Assembly: GCA_041191405.1 (NCBI GenBank)
Contig: JBEEOW010000005.1
Location: 1 to 64,000 of the forward strand
Direction: 5' to 3'
Length of the DNA stretch: 64,000 bases
Origin: JBEEOW01 sp041191405
GTDB taxonomy: Bacteria > Bacteroidota > Bacteroidia > Cytophagales > UBA9547
A program made the translations under genes and the position numbers. Of this stretch, positions 18,909-28,696 are shown piece by piece. Each line of letters starts with the position of its first letter. The first letter of the stretch is position 1. The notes under the pieces were generated by a model. The model did not search any database. It was not told the DNA's origin and was given only the letters and a program-made list of their open reading frames with translations.

Positions 18909-18947
18909 AAATAGGTACACAGTTTATTAAAACCTATGTACCTATTT
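18909..18947 (-). terminator. Terminator of the serine palmitoyltransferase-like gene
   Basis: A 14-bp stem (18909-18922 with 18934-18947, one mismatch) is followed on the minus strand by a run of T. It lies about 60 bp past the stop at 19007. The rest of 18747-19006 holds no gene that I can see. Confidence 0.75.
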
Positions 18948-19006
18948 ATTTAATTTATGTAAAACCTACATTATCTATAATTTACATAAAATAATGTAAA
19001 GCTTAA

Positions 19007-20251
19007 TTATTTATTTGCTACAGCAAAAGCATCAGCATAAGAACCATTGTTTAATTTTTCTTGAATTGCTTCAAATGCTTTAATAGTTCTTTCTACATCT
19101 TCTTGCGTATGTACTGCTGTAGGAATAATACGTAACATTATCACCTCTTTAGGAACTACAGGGTACACAACTATTGAACAGAAAATACCGAAGTTTTCTC
19201 TTAAATCCATTGTTAATTGTGTAGCTTCATTTAAACTACCTTTCAAAACAACAGGAGTTACAGGCGATTCAGTTTTTCCGATATTAAATCCTTTTGCTCT
19301 TAATGATGATTGAAGAGATTTAGTGATTGTCCAAAGTTTTTCTCTTAACTCAGGTTGGCTACGTAATAACTCTAATCTTTTCAAAGCACCAATAACTAAT
19401 GGCATTGGTAACGATTTTGCAAAGATTTGAGAACGCATATTGTATCTTAAATATTCAACCACGTTTGCTGTACTTGAAATAAATGCTCCAATACTAGCCA
19501 TTGATTTAGCAAAAGTAGAGAAGTAAATATCTATTTCATCTTGAACACCAAAATGCTCACCTGTACCAGCACCAGTTTTACCCATTGTACCAAAACCGTG
19601 TGCATCATCAACCATTAATCTAAAGTTGAATTTTTTCTTTAATGCTGCAATTTCAGTTAACTTACCTAAATCACCAGCCATACCGAAAACCCCCTCAGTA
19701 ATTACTAAAATAGCACCACCTGTTGATTCAGCTAATTTAGTTGCTCTTACTAATTGTTTTTCAAGATTTTCAATATCATTATGAGGGAATACATAACGTT
19801 TTCCCATGTGTAATCTTAAACCATCAATGATACATGCATGTGATTCAGCATCATATACAATTACATCATTTCTGTCAACCAATGCATCAATTGCAGAAAT
19901 AATTCCTTGATAACCGAAGTTTAATAAAATAGTATCTTCTTTGCTTACAAAAGCAGAAAGTTCAGCTTCTAATTGTTCGTGGTAATTTGAGTTACCCGAC
20001 ATCATTCTTGCGCCCATAGGTGCAGCCATACCAAATTGTGCAGCAGCATCAGCATCAGCTTTACGAACTTCAGGGTGATTTGCTAAACCGATATAGTTAT
20101 TTAAACTCCAGTTTAACATTGGTTTACCTCTAAAATTCATGTGAGGTCCAATCTCTCCCTCTAATTTAGGGAACATATAATATCCGTGCGAACCCGACGA
20201 ATGACGACCCAATGGTCCTCTATTTTCTTTTATCTTCTCAAATAAATCCAC
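19007..20251 (-). CDS. Alpha-oxoamine synthase family enzyme, probable serine palmitoyltransferase
   Basis: A 414-residue PLP enzyme of fold type I. H138 (ESHAC) should stack on the cofactor, the DDAH motif is at 215-218, and the Schiff-base lysine is K249 in TFAKSMASIGAF. That segment closely resembles serine palmitoyltransferase (SFASIGGF) more than glycine C-acetyltransferase. The likely reaction is condensation of L-serine with a fatty acyl thioester to 3-ketosphinganine, the first step of the sphingolipids that many Bacteroidota make. The start is GTG at 20251; no ATG lies nearby upstream, and the next in-frame Met is residue 26. Alternative: 2-amino-3-ketobutyrate CoA ligase. Confidence 0.8.
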   Translation of the reverse strand: MDLFEKIKENRGPLGRHSSGSHGYYMFPKLEGEIGPHMNFRGKPMLNWSLNNYIGLANHPEVRKADADAAAQFGMAAPMGARMMSGNSNYHEQLEAELSAFVSKEDTILLNFGYQGIISAIDALVDRNDVIVYDAESHACIIDGLRLHMGKRYVFPHNDIENLEKQLVRATKLAESTGGAILVITEGVFGMAGDLGKLTEIAALKKKFNFRLMVDDAHGFGTMGKTGAGTGEHFGVQDEIDIYFSTFAKSMASIGAFISSTANVVEYLRYNMRSQIFAKSLPMPLVIGALKRLELLRSQPELREKLWTITKSLQSSLRAKGFNIGKTESPVTPVVLKGSLNEATQLTMDLRENFGIFCSIVVYPVVPKEVIMLRIIPTAVHTQEDVERTIKAFEAIQEKLNNGSYADAFAVANK

Positions 20252-20419
20252 CTTATTACCAATTATTATGAAGCGATAATTAACAATTTGTTACCAAATA
20301 TTTTCGCAATTTACTTGTTTTTATGCTTTTGTTCAACATATTCTTTAGCAAATCAAAACTTTATTTTATTTTTTTAGTAAAAGCCTAAGTTTTAATTCAG
20401 TTATTTAATATTTAAAGCC

Positions 20420-21901
20420 ATGAAAATCAACAAAATACTTGTCGCAAACAGAGGTGAAATTGCTGTAAGAATTTTTAAGACTTGTAAAAAATTAAATATT
20501 AAAACGGTAGCCATTTTTAGTGATGCTGACATATATAGTGCTCATAAATTAATGGCTGACGAAGCTATTTGGATTGGTCCCTCCCCTGCTTCGCAATCAT
20601 ATTTATTAATGGATGTAATTATTAAAGCTGCACTTGATTCTGGCGCAGATGCCATACACCCTGGTTATGGTTTTTTATCTGAAAATGAAACTTTTGCGAG
20701 AAAAATAACAGAAGCTGGATTGATTTTTATTGGTCCGAGTGCTGAAGCTATTGCTCAATTAGGCGGTAAAATTGCATCTAAAAATATTGCATTATCGGTG
20801 GATGTACCTTTAGTTCCTGGCTCAATGGGTGCTATTACTGATGAAAATGAAGCTAAATCTATTGCAGATAATATCGGTTATCCTGTATTAATAAAAGCAA
20901 GTGCAGGTGGTGGTGGCAAAGGAATGCGATTGGTTTATAAATCAGAGGAGTTAATACCTCAATTGCAACGTGCTAAAAGTGAAGCACTGAGTAGTTTTGG
21001 TGATGATACAGTTTTTATAGAAAAGTATGTGTTGAATCCACGTCATATTGAAATTCAAATACTTGGCGACCAACATGGGAATGTAGTTTATCTTTTTGAA
21101 AGAGAATGTTCAATTCAACGTCGTCATCAAAAATTGGTTGAAGAAGCTCCATCTTCATTATTAACCGAAGAAACACGTAAAAAAATGGGCGAAGCTGCTG
21201 TACGTTTAGCAAAAGCAGCCAATTATTATAGTACTGGTACAGTGGAATTTGTAGCTGATGAACACCAAAATTTTTATTTTTTAGAAATGAATACTCGTTT
21301 ACAAGTTGAGCATCCTGTAACAGAATTTATTACAGGTTTAGATTTAGTTGAACAACAAATCAGAGTAGCTGAAAATCAAAAATTAACATTCACACAAAGC
21401 GATTTAAAAATCAATGGACATGCCATTGAATTACGTGTTTGTGCTGAAAATCCATTACAAAACTTTTTACCAAGTACAGGAAAAATTACAACTTACATAA
21501 CACCTCAAATAGAAGGTGTTAGGGTTGATGATGCCTACCTTGCCCCTATGGTTGTGAGTAGATTTTATGACCCAATGATTGCCAAATTGATTGTTTTTGA
21601 TAAAGATAGAGCAAGTGCAATACAAAAAATGCAAACTGCCATTGACAATTTTAATATTAAAGGTGTTGACACTACCCTACCATTCGGCAATTTTGTAATG
21701 AAACACGAAGCTTTTCAATCTGGTAAATTTGACACACAATTTATACAAAAATATTTCACTCCAGAATTACTTCAACCAAAAGGCGATTCTCCAAGTGAAG
21801 CTTTGGTTGCAGCAATTGTAACCGCTAGTTTATTGAAAAATGAATCCGATAAAAACAGATTGCAAAGTGAGAGTTTAAGTAATTGGCAGGTGAAAAATTA
21901 G
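20420..21901 (+). CDS. Biotin carboxylase subunit of acetyl/propionyl-CoA carboxylase
   Basis: A 493-residue ATP-grasp enzyme that carboxylates biotin on a carrier protein using ATP and bicarbonate. The N-terminus KILVANRGEIAVRI is the classic biotin carboxylase start. HPGYGFLSEN, the glycine-rich ATP loop KASAGGGGKGMR and the later EMNTRLQVEHPVTE are intact. It ends after the biotin carboxylase C domain and has no biotinyl domain, so it needs a separate carrier, probably the one encoded at 6618. The terminal 30 residues are extra and hydrophilic. Whether the complex uses acetyl-CoA or propionyl-CoA is decided by the carboxyltransferase, which is not in the window. Confidence 0.92.
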   Translation: MKINKILVANRGEIAVRIFKTCKKLNIKTVAIFSDADIYSAHKLMADEAIWIGPSPASQSYLLMDVIIKAALDSGADAIHPGYGFLSENETFARKITEAGLIFIGPSAEAIAQLGGKIASKNIALSVDVPLVPGSMGAITDENEAKSIADNIGYPVLIKASAGGGGKGMRLVYKSEELIPQLQRAKSEALSSFGDDTVFIEKYVLNPRHIEIQILGDQHGNVVYLFERECSIQRRHQKLVEEAPSSLLTEETRKKMGEAAVRLAKAANYYSTGTVEFVADEHQNFYFLEMNTRLQVEHPVTEFITGLDLVEQQIRVAENQKLTFTQSDLKINGHAIELRVCAENPLQNFLPSTGKITTYITPQIEGVRVDDAYLAPMVVSRFYDPMIAKLIVFDKDRASAIQKMQTAIDNFNIKGVDTTLPFGNFVMKHEAFQSGKFDTQFIQKYFTPELLQPKGDSPSEALVAAIVTASLLKNESDKNRLQSESLSNWQVKN

Positions 21902-21936
21902 TTTAATTTAAAACAACATAATATTCTTAATGTATA

Positions 21937-22503
21937 TCAATATCTTTCATAAATTATCCCTTTTGATCCCTTTATCATATAGATATTTATTGTATCATTT
22001 AATTTATATTTTTTATAAATTTCTGGCGAAGTTTTTAAAATAATTTTTTTGTTAGATACAAGTAAATCAAATTTGCAACTTCGATCTCTGTAACTTTCAT
22101 TTTTAAATTTAGAAATTATAATCCCATTTACTTTAATAATTTCCTGTTTTCCAAAATTACAATTTATAAATAAATTAATTCCAGATAAAATGCCTGTAAC
22201 TGGAATAATTAAAATAAGGTATAAAGCAAAAATAAATAAACTTGAAAAAATTTTATCTATTTTTCTTTTATTATTCTTAATCATTTTAATAATTGTATAA
22301 AAAAATAAAATAGATAAGAATATATATATAGTTATAGCTAAATTACTATTGTAGTTTTTAGATAATAATTCATAATCATATACACAAAGACGTTTATAAT
22401 AAGTTACAAAAAAATATATAAAATAAACAACCTGCAAAGGAATTGTTGCAATAAAAATAAAAACAATCCAAATAAATATAGTTCTAGAATTTTCGGCTTT
22501 CAT
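21937..22503 (-). CDS. Hypothetical membrane protein
   Basis: A 188-residue protein with three hydrophobic segments (about 8-33, 55-72 and 84-112) and a C-terminal hydrophilic part of about 70 residues with beta character. No family recognised. It is Ile/Lys/Asn-rich and A/T-rich like its neighbours. It is convergent with the biotin carboxylase gene. Confidence 0.6.
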   Translation of the reverse strand: MKAENSRTIFIWIVFIFIATIPLQVVYFIYFFVTYYKRLCVYDYELLSKNYNSNLAITIYIFLSILFFYTIIKMIKNNKRKIDKIFSSLFIFALYLILIIPVTGILSGINLFINCNFGKQEIIKVNGIIISKFKNESYRDRSCKFDLLVSNKKIILKTSPEIYKKYKLNDTINIYMIKGSKGIIYERY

Positions 22504-22862
22504 TTTAATGATTTATTTAAATTATAGAGTAAAACAAAAAGAATTATAATCGAATTTCATTTATTCGGATTATTATTTATCCACACAACACTAATGCAAG
22601 TTAATTTAGCAATTCGACATTAACAATTTCTAATCAGTATCTGTGGATTTGTAATCTACATAAACTACTGATAATAAATAGATTTTCAAATATTAAGGAT
22701 TAAAAATCCTTTGATACAACATCGGGATTACAAATCCTGACAAGCACAACACCTTGCTGGGCGAAATATTATTTAATAGAAAGTAAAATAATTAATTAGG
22801 ACAAATCTAATTAAGAAAAGGATTCGTATAAAACACTCGAATATATAAACTCATTTAACAAT
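22504..22862. other. Intergenic region with short inverted repeats
   Basis: No gene is seen in 359 bp. It holds GGATTTGTAATC (22645-22656) with its exact inverse GATTACAAATCC (22726-22737), and between them the small palindrome AGGATTAAAAATCCT (22696-22710). These look like decayed dispersed repeats or a transcript fold. Confidence 0.6.
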
Positions 22863-23378
22863 TTGGAAACTTTTGAAAAAAATAAAGCATTTAAGTTTGA
22901 ATATGTAAATAATCAAAATCCAAGATTTGTAATTCCTGTAATTATATTATCATTTTTCGCAATTATATTCTTTACTATTTTTTTTACTATTCAATTAGAT
23001 CATTTATTTAAAAATGAAATTAACTTTTTTATAAGTTCATTCTTTGTTGGTTCGATTTCATTTGGAGTATATAAGTTTAAAACAAAAAATATTAAAAAAT
23101 TGGGGAGTGGAGTTTTATATGATGATTTTTTAGAGATCCACTTAGAAAAACAGTCAATCGAAATTAAATATTATGATATAAATGAATATAAAATTAAAAT
23201 GGATGCACATGGTACTAATTTAAGCATAAAAACAATAAATGATAAAAATTATTTAATAGTTTCACCATCTTCATTTTGCGACTTTTTTGGATTTTTTACA
23301 TTTACAAAAGAGTTTGAAGAAACATTTACAACCTACAAAAAAGAAAATCCGTCCTTATTTATAAAAGATAAATATTAA
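22863..23378 (+). CDS. Hypothetical membrane protein
   Basis: A 171-residue ORF with two hydrophobic segments near the N-terminus (about 22-45 and 55-70) and a cytoplasmic-looking C-terminal domain of alternating beta strands, the shape of small PH-like membrane proteins. The start is uncertain: the frame is open back to 22815 but has no ATG, so TTG 22863 is the best candidate. Function unknown. It could also be a gene that lost its start. Confidence 0.5.
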   Translation: METFEKNKAFKFEYVNNQNPRFVIPVIILSFFAIIFFTIFFTIQLDHLFKNEINFFISSFFVGSISFGVYKFKTKNIKKLGSGVLYDDFLEIHLEKQSIEIKYYDINEYKIKMDAHGTNLSIKTINDKNYLIVSPSSFCDFFGFFTFTKEFEETFTTYKKENPSLFIKDKY

Positions 23379-23766
23379 GATTAATTAAATGTATCAGCCT
23401 TGAAAAAAAGAGTACTGCAGCTACTGATAATAATACGGAATGAAATAAATTCGCATCCAATTCATTAGAACTTAACATAACCTTAAATTAAAACATTTTG
23501 ACCCAAAATTGATAATGAAATTAGTATTAAAGTTGTTGTAAAAATTGTTTTCATAAATTTCTCAAAATTTCATTACAAATTAACAAAAACTACACCTTTT
23601 CAAATCTTTCAAACACATTTTTTATAAATTTTTCAAAAACATGACAAAAATCATTTTTTAATAATAATTTTTATACCATGAAAAAAAAGTACAGCAAACA
23701 GAACAAAAAATATAAAAGATTGTTATACTTTTGTAGTTAAGATAGATTTAGTCTAAATAAGAAAAG
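23379..23766. other. Long upstream region of the suf operon
   Basis: 388 bp, very A/T-rich, with no gene that I can support. It contains the suf -7 box at 23726-23733 and the short palindrome ATTTAG-T-CTAAAT at 23746-23758 just before sufB. Confidence 0.5.
23726..23758 (+). promoter_or_regulatory. suf operon -7 box and adjacent palindrome
   Basis: TACTTTTG (23726-23733) matches TAnnTTTG; no -33 TTTG is seen. Downstream, ATTTAG-T-CTAAAT (23746-23758) is a perfect 6+6 palindrome ending 8 bp before the sufB ATG, where a repressor such as an Rrf2/IscR or Fur-type protein could act. Confidence 0.45.
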
Positions 23767-25209
23767 ATGAGCGATAACAATATTCTGGAGGAAATTACAT
23801 CATCAGAGTACAAATACGGTTTCGAAACTATTATCGAAAACGATTCTCTACCAAAAGGGCTAAGCGAAGACACCGTTCGCTACATTTCTGCAAAGAAAAA
23901 TGAACCAGAATGGTTGCTAGAATGGCGTTTGAAAGCATTTCGTCATTGGTTAACAATGGATTATCCTCGTTGGGCAAATGTTAAATACCCAACTATTGAT
24001 TTCCAAAATATTATATATTACTCAGCTCCTAAGAAAAAAGTTACCGTTGATTCATTGGATGATATTGATCCTGAATTAAGAGCTACTTTTGAAAAATTGG
24101 GTATTTCTCTTAACGAACAAAAAAGATTAAGTGGTGTTGCTGTAGATGCTGTAATTGATTCTGTATCAATTGCTACTACATTCAAAGATAGTTTGGCTGA
24201 ATTGGGTATTATTTTCTGCTCAATGAGTGAAGCTGTTGTTGAGCATCCTGAATTAATTCGCAAACATTTAGGGTCGGTTGTACCTTATACTGATAATTTT
24301 TATGCTGCTTTAAACTCTGCAGTTTTCTCTGATGGTTCATTCTGTTATATTCCTAAAGGCGTTCGTTGCCCAATGGAATTATCAACTTATTTCAGAATCA
24401 ATGCTAAAGAAACTGGTCAGTTTGAGCGTACACTTATTGTAGCTGAAGACGAAAGTTATGTTTCATACCTTGAAGGTTGTACAGCCCCAATGCGTGATGA
24501 AAATCAATTACATGCTGCTGTTGTTGAAATAGTTGCAAACACAAAATCCGAAGTAAAATATTCTACTGTTCAAAACTGGTATCCTGGTGATAAAAACGGT
24601 GTGGGTGGTATTTATAATTTTGTTACAAAACGTGCAATTTGTGCTGGCGACAGTGCTAAAGTATCTTGGACACAAGTAGAAACTGGTTCGGCAGTAACTT
24701 GGAAATATCCTTCGGTAATATTAAAAGGAGATAATTCACAAGCTGAATTTTACTCTGTTGCAGTAACTAATAATTACCAACAAGCTGATACTGGAACCAA
24801 AATCACGCATTTAGGTAAAAACACCAAAAGTAGAATTGTATCAAAAGGTATTTCTGCAGGATTTAGCCATAATTCATACAGAGGTTTAGTTAAAATAGCT
24901 AAACGTGCTGAAAATTCACGTAATTTCTCTCAATGTGATTCATTATTAATGGGAGATAAATGTGGAGCACACACTTTCCCATATATTGAAGTAAGCAATA
25001 GTTCATCTCAACTTGAGCATGAAGCTACAACTTCAAAAATTGGAGAAGACCAAATATTCTACTGTAACCAACGTGGTATTGATACTGAAAATGCAGTTGC
25101 ATTAATTGTAAACGGTTACTGTAAAGAAGTATTAAACAAATTACCAATGGAATTTGCTGTTGAAGCTCAAAAACTATTGGCAATCAGTTTAGAAGGTAGT
25201 GTAGGTTAA
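23767..25209 (+). CDS. sufB: Fe-S cluster assembly scaffold SufB
   Basis: A 480-residue SufB. It is the scaffold of the cytoplasmic SufBCD complex, on which Fe-S clusters are built from sulfur delivered by SufS/SufE. Recognisable segments are PEWLLEWRLKAF, the SYLEGCTAP cysteine region, FYSVAVTNNYQQADTGTKI, SCGAHTFPY-type (here DKCGAHTFPYIE) and QRGIDTE near the C-terminus. Full length. It is the first gene of a same-strand operon with sufC, sufD, sufS and sufE, with a long regulatory region in front. Confidence 0.97.
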   Translation: MSDNNILEEITSSEYKYGFETIIENDSLPKGLSEDTVRYISAKKNEPEWLLEWRLKAFRHWLTMDYPRWANVKYPTIDFQNIIYYSAPKKKVTVDSLDDIDPELRATFEKLGISLNEQKRLSGVAVDAVIDSVSIATTFKDSLAELGIIFCSMSEAVVEHPELIRKHLGSVVPYTDNFYAALNSAVFSDGSFCYIPKGVRCPMELSTYFRINAKETGQFERTLIVAEDESYVSYLEGCTAPMRDENQLHAAVVEIVANTKSEVKYSTVQNWYPGDKNGVGGIYNFVTKRAICAGDSAKVSWTQVETGSAVTWKYPSVILKGDNSQAEFYSVAVTNNYQQADTGTKITHLGKNTKSRIVSKGISAGFSHNSYRGLVKIAKRAENSRNFSQCDSLLMGDKCGAHTFPYIEVSNSSSQLEHEATTSKIGEDQIFYCNQRGIDTENAVALIVNGYCKEVLNKLPMEFAVEAQKLLAISLEGSVG

Positions 25210-25227
25210 TCACCTCCACTCCTACTC

Positions 25228-25245
25228 AAATGTGTAATCACATTT
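25228..25245 (+). other. Small hairpin in the sufB-sufC gap
   Basis: AAATGTG (25228-25234) pairs with CACATTT (25239-25245) around TAAT. It has no T-tract, so it is more likely a processing or stability element than a terminator. Confidence 0.35.
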
Positions 25246-25294
25246 ATCAACTCAATAAACAATCTCAACATAAGAATTCAATTATTCAATATTA

Positions 25295-26062
25295 ATGAAT
25301 ATGCTATCTATAAATAACTTACGTGCTAGTATTGGCGAAAAAGAAATTTTAAAAGGATTAAACCTTGAAGTAAAACCAGGTGAAGTGCATGCAATTATGG
25401 GCCCAAATGGAGCTGGTAAAAGTACACTTTCGTCTGTATTGGCTGGACGTTCTGATTATGAAGTTACAGCTGGTGAAGTTACTTTCATGGGTAAAGACTT
25501 ATTAGAACTTTCTGCAGAAGATAGAGCTCGTGAGGGTGTATTTTTGGCTTTTCAATATCCAATTGAAATTCCAGGAGTTAGCACAACCAACTTTTTAAAA
25601 ACTGCAATTAACGAAATCCGCAAATATCGTGGACAAGATCCTTTAGACGCAGTTTCATTCCTTAACTTAATGAAACAAAAAATGAAGTCGGTGAATATTG
25701 ACCAAGCTTTATTAAGTCGTTCATTAAATGAAGGTTTCTCAGGTGGTGAGAAAAAAAGAAATGAAGTTTTCCAAATGGCAATGCTTGAGCCTAAATTAGC
25801 TATTCTTGATGAAACAGATTCAGGATTAGATATTGATGCTTTAAGAATTGTTGCAAATGGTGTGAATCAATTGAAAAATGAAAACAACGCATTTATTGTA
25901 GTAACTCACTATCAGCGTTTGTTAGATTATATTGTTCCTGATTTTGTACACGTACTTTACAATGGTAGAATTGTAAAATCAGGTCCAAAAGAATTAGCTT
26001 TAGAACTTGAAGCTAAAGGTTATGACTGGATTAAAGAAGAAGTTGACGGAGTAAAAGCATAA
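25295..26062 (+). CDS. sufC: Fe-S cluster assembly ATPase SufC
   Basis: A 255-residue ABC-type ATPase without membrane domains. Walker A is GPNGAGKST (36-44). The SufC-type signature is SGGEKKRNE, and Walker B runs into LDETDSGLDID, typical of SufC. It drives conformational change in the SufB-SufD scaffold. ATG 25295 is taken; ATG 25301 is also possible. It is 85 bp behind sufB and ahead of sufD. Confidence 0.97.
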   Translation: MNMLSINNLRASIGEKEILKGLNLEVKPGEVHAIMGPNGAGKSTLSSVLAGRSDYEVTAGEVTFMGKDLLELSAEDRAREGVFLAFQYPIEIPGVSTTNFLKTAINEIRKYRGQDPLDAVSFLNLMKQKMKSVNIDQALLSRSLNEGFSGGEKKRNEVFQMAMLEPKLAILDETDSGLDIDALRIVANGVNQLKNENNAFIVVTHYQRLLDYIVPDFVHVLYNGRIVKSGPKELALELEAKGYDWIKEEVDGVKA

Positions 26063-26113
26063 TTGATTACTTAAAATCAATTTCTTACACAAAAAACTTT
26101 AATTCATTTATCT

Positions 26114-27430
26114 ATGAAATTTGACTTACAAGACATATTAAATAGTGATATAAAAGTACTTGAAAAAGAACTTTCACTTTCTGATAATTCAATTCTAGCT
26201 GAGCACCGTAACCAAGCTTTTGAAAGTTTACAAAAACTTGGCTTACCAACAACTAAGCACGAAGATTGGAAATATTGCAATTTAAGTACTGCAACCAAAA
26301 AATCATATTCGCTTGCAACTGAAACTAGCCTAACAAATACTGATTTAGCTCAATTTAATATAGCTGATTTAGGTGAAGCTAATATTCTTACTTTTGTAAA
26401 TGGAGTATATCAAGCGAGTCTTTCAACTATTGTATCTCCAAGTACTGAATTAACAATCAGCAACTTAAAAGATGCTTTAGCTATTGAGCCAAACTTATTG
26501 AGCAACAATCTTTTCAAATATGCTAATTATGAAACTGATGCTTACACAGCATTAAGTACAGCCTTGGCAGAAAACGGTACATTTATTAATGTTCCTAATG
26601 GAAAAGCTGTTGAAAAACCAATTTTGATAAGATATATTTCTGATGTGAGAAGTGTTGATACATTTGCACAAGCTAGAAACTTATTCTTGGTTGGTAAAAA
26701 TGCCCAAGCAACAGTAATTGAACTATATCATACAATTGGAGCACACCAAAGTTTCAATAATATTGTTACAGAAATTGCTTTAAGCGAAAATGCAATTTTA
26801 ACAAACTATAAACTTCAAGACGAATCAAACGCTGCCTATCAAGTAAATACTACGCAAGTTAATTTATTGAAAGAAAGTGTTTATTCGGCAGTAACAATTA
26901 CTTTAGGTGGCGGTGTTGTTAGAAATAACTTAAACACTGTACTTAATGCAGAACGTACTGAAGCTAATTTATATGGTTTGTTTATGCCACAAGGCGAAAC
27001 ATTGATTGATAATCACACGATTGTAGATCATGCAATGCCTAACTGCAACAGTAACGAATTATACAAAGGTGTACTTTCGGATAACTCTACTGGTGTATTT
27101 AATGGTAAAATATTTGTTAGAAAAGATGCACAAAAAACAAATGCATTTCAATCTAATAAAACCATTTTATTATCAGATAATGCTACAATCAACACCAAAC
27201 CTCAATTAGAAATTTTTGCAGATGATGTAAAATGTTCGCATGGAGCAACATCTGGACAATTAGATGAGGAAGCATTATTCTACCTACGTTCAAGAGGATT
27301 AAGTGAGAAATCGGCAAAATCATTACTTGTGTATGCTTTTGCAACTGATATTCTTGAAAAAGTAAACAATGAAGCATTAAAATCTCATTTAGAGAAATTA
27401 ATTGCAACTCGTTTAAATACTGAAGCTTAA
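26114..27430 (+). CDS. sufD: Fe-S cluster assembly protein SufD
   Basis: A 438-residue SufD, paralogue of SufB and part of the SufBC2D scaffold. Typical features are the N-terminal TTKHEDWKYCN segment, a long right-handed beta-helix middle, and the C-terminal VKCSHGATSGQLDEEALFYLRSRG, which contains the conserved cysteine and histidine used at the SufB-SufD interface. It is 51 bp behind sufC and 9 bp ahead of sufS. Confidence 0.96.
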   Translation: MKFDLQDILNSDIKVLEKELSLSDNSILAEHRNQAFESLQKLGLPTTKHEDWKYCNLSTATKKSYSLATETSLTNTDLAQFNIADLGEANILTFVNGVYQASLSTIVSPSTELTISNLKDALAIEPNLLSNNLFKYANYETDAYTALSTALAENGTFINVPNGKAVEKPILIRYISDVRSVDTFAQARNLFLVGKNAQATVIELYHTIGAHQSFNNIVTEIALSENAILTNYKLQDESNAAYQVNTTQVNLLKESVYSAVTITLGGGVVRNNLNTVLNAERTEANLYGLFMPQGETLIDNHTIVDHAMPNCNSNELYKGVLSDNSTGVFNGKIFVRKDAQKTNAFQSNKTILLSDNATINTKPQLEIFADDVKCSHGATSGQLDEEALFYLRSRGLSEKSAKSLLVYAFATDILEKVNNEALKSHLEKLIATRLNTEA

Positions 27431-27439
27431 TATTATAGT

Positions 27440-28693
27440 ATGATAACCGATATAAAAATAAGTAGTCCGTTTACTGAGCAACAATTAGCTGATATCAGAA
27501 ATCAGTTTCCAATACTTGAGCGTAAAGTAAATGGTAAGCAATTAGTTTATTTTGACAATGCTGCCACTACGCAAAAACCACAATCGGTTATTACAGCTTT
27601 AGATAATTATTACAAAGGCTATAACGCAAACATTCACAGAGGAATACATACGTTGGCTGAAGAAGCAACAGCTAAATATGAAGATACTCGAAAAGCTTTA
27701 CAAAAATTTGTAAATGCTGAATTTGAAGAAGAAATTATTTTTACTCGTGGTGTAACAGAGGGTATTAACTTAGTAAGTAATACTTTTGGGCGTAAATTTA
27801 TAAATGCAGGTGACGAAATTATTATTTCAACACTTGAACATCACTCTAATATTGTGCCTTGGCAAATGCTTTGCGAAGAAAAAGGTGCAATATTAAAAGT
27901 GATACCTATCAATGATGCTGGTGAAATTATTTGGGAAGAATATATTGCTTTACTTTCTGAAAAAACAAAACTTGTATCTATTGTTCATGCATCCAATGCA
28001 TTAGGTACAATAAATCCTGTTGAAAAAATAATTGAAGAAGCACATAAAGTTGGGGCAAAAGTTTTACTAGATGGAGCACAATCAAGTTCTCATATCGAAA
28101 TTGATGTTCAAGCTTTAAATGTTGATTTTTTTGTTTTGTCGGCTCATAAATTATACGGACCAACAGGTATAGGTATGTTATACGGTAAAAAAGAACTTTT
28201 AGAAGCTATGCCCCCATTTCATGGTGGTGGAGAAATGATAAAAGAAGTAACTTTTGCCAAAACTACTTATAACGAGTTACCATATAAATTTGAGGCTGGT
28301 ACACCAAATATTGCTGATACAATTGCATTAAATGAAGCAATTCAATTTGTGAATACAATTGGCAAAAGTAATATTATGGCACATGAAAATTCATTATTGC
28401 AGTATGCAACTGATGAATTATTAAAAATAGAAGACCTTGAAATAATTGGTACAGCTAAAGATAAAGTAGCTGTAGCATCATTTGTAATTAAAAACATTCA
28501 CCATCAAGATTTAGCATATATTCTTGATAGCGAAGGTGTTGCTATAAGAACAGGTCACCACTGTACGCAACCATTAATGCAAAGATTAGGTTTAAAAGGA
28601 ACTTCAAGAGCCTCTTTTGCGGTTTATAACACAACCCAAGAAATTGACACACTCATTTTTGCAGTGCAAAAAGCAGTGCGTATGTTAAAGTAA
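27440..28693 (+). CDS. sufS: Cysteine desulfurase SufS
   Basis: A 417-residue class V PLP enzyme that takes sulfur from L-cysteine as a persulfide and passes it to SufE. The PLP lysine is K237 (SAHKLYGP). The persulfide cysteine is C375 in RTGHHCTQP, the SufS-type active-site loop. FDNAATTQKP near the N-terminus is typical. It is nine bases behind sufD and 3 bp ahead of sufE, so the genes are translationally close. Confidence 0.97.
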   Translation: MITDIKISSPFTEQQLADIRNQFPILERKVNGKQLVYFDNAATTQKPQSVITALDNYYKGYNANIHRGIHTLAEEATAKYEDTRKALQKFVNAEFEEEIIFTRGVTEGINLVSNTFGRKFINAGDEIIISTLEHHSNIVPWQMLCEEKGAILKVIPINDAGEIIWEEYIALLSEKTKLVSIVHASNALGTINPVEKIIEEAHKVGAKVLLDGAQSSSHIEIDVQALNVDFFVLSAHKLYGPTGIGMLYGKKELLEAMPPFHGGGEMIKEVTFAKTTYNELPYKFEAGTPNIADTIALNEAIQFVNTIGKSNIMAHENSLLQYATDELLKIEDLEIIGTAKDKVAVASFVIKNIHHQDLAYILDSEGVAIRTGHHCTQPLMQRLGLKGTSRASFAVYNTTQEIDTLIFAVQKAVRMLK

Positions 28694-28696
28694 ATT

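Noticed and set aside
23685..23745. Tiny basic ORF before sufB (about 20 codons, starting ATG near 23686)
   Set aside because: Too short and overlapping the promoter; no support as a leader peptide.
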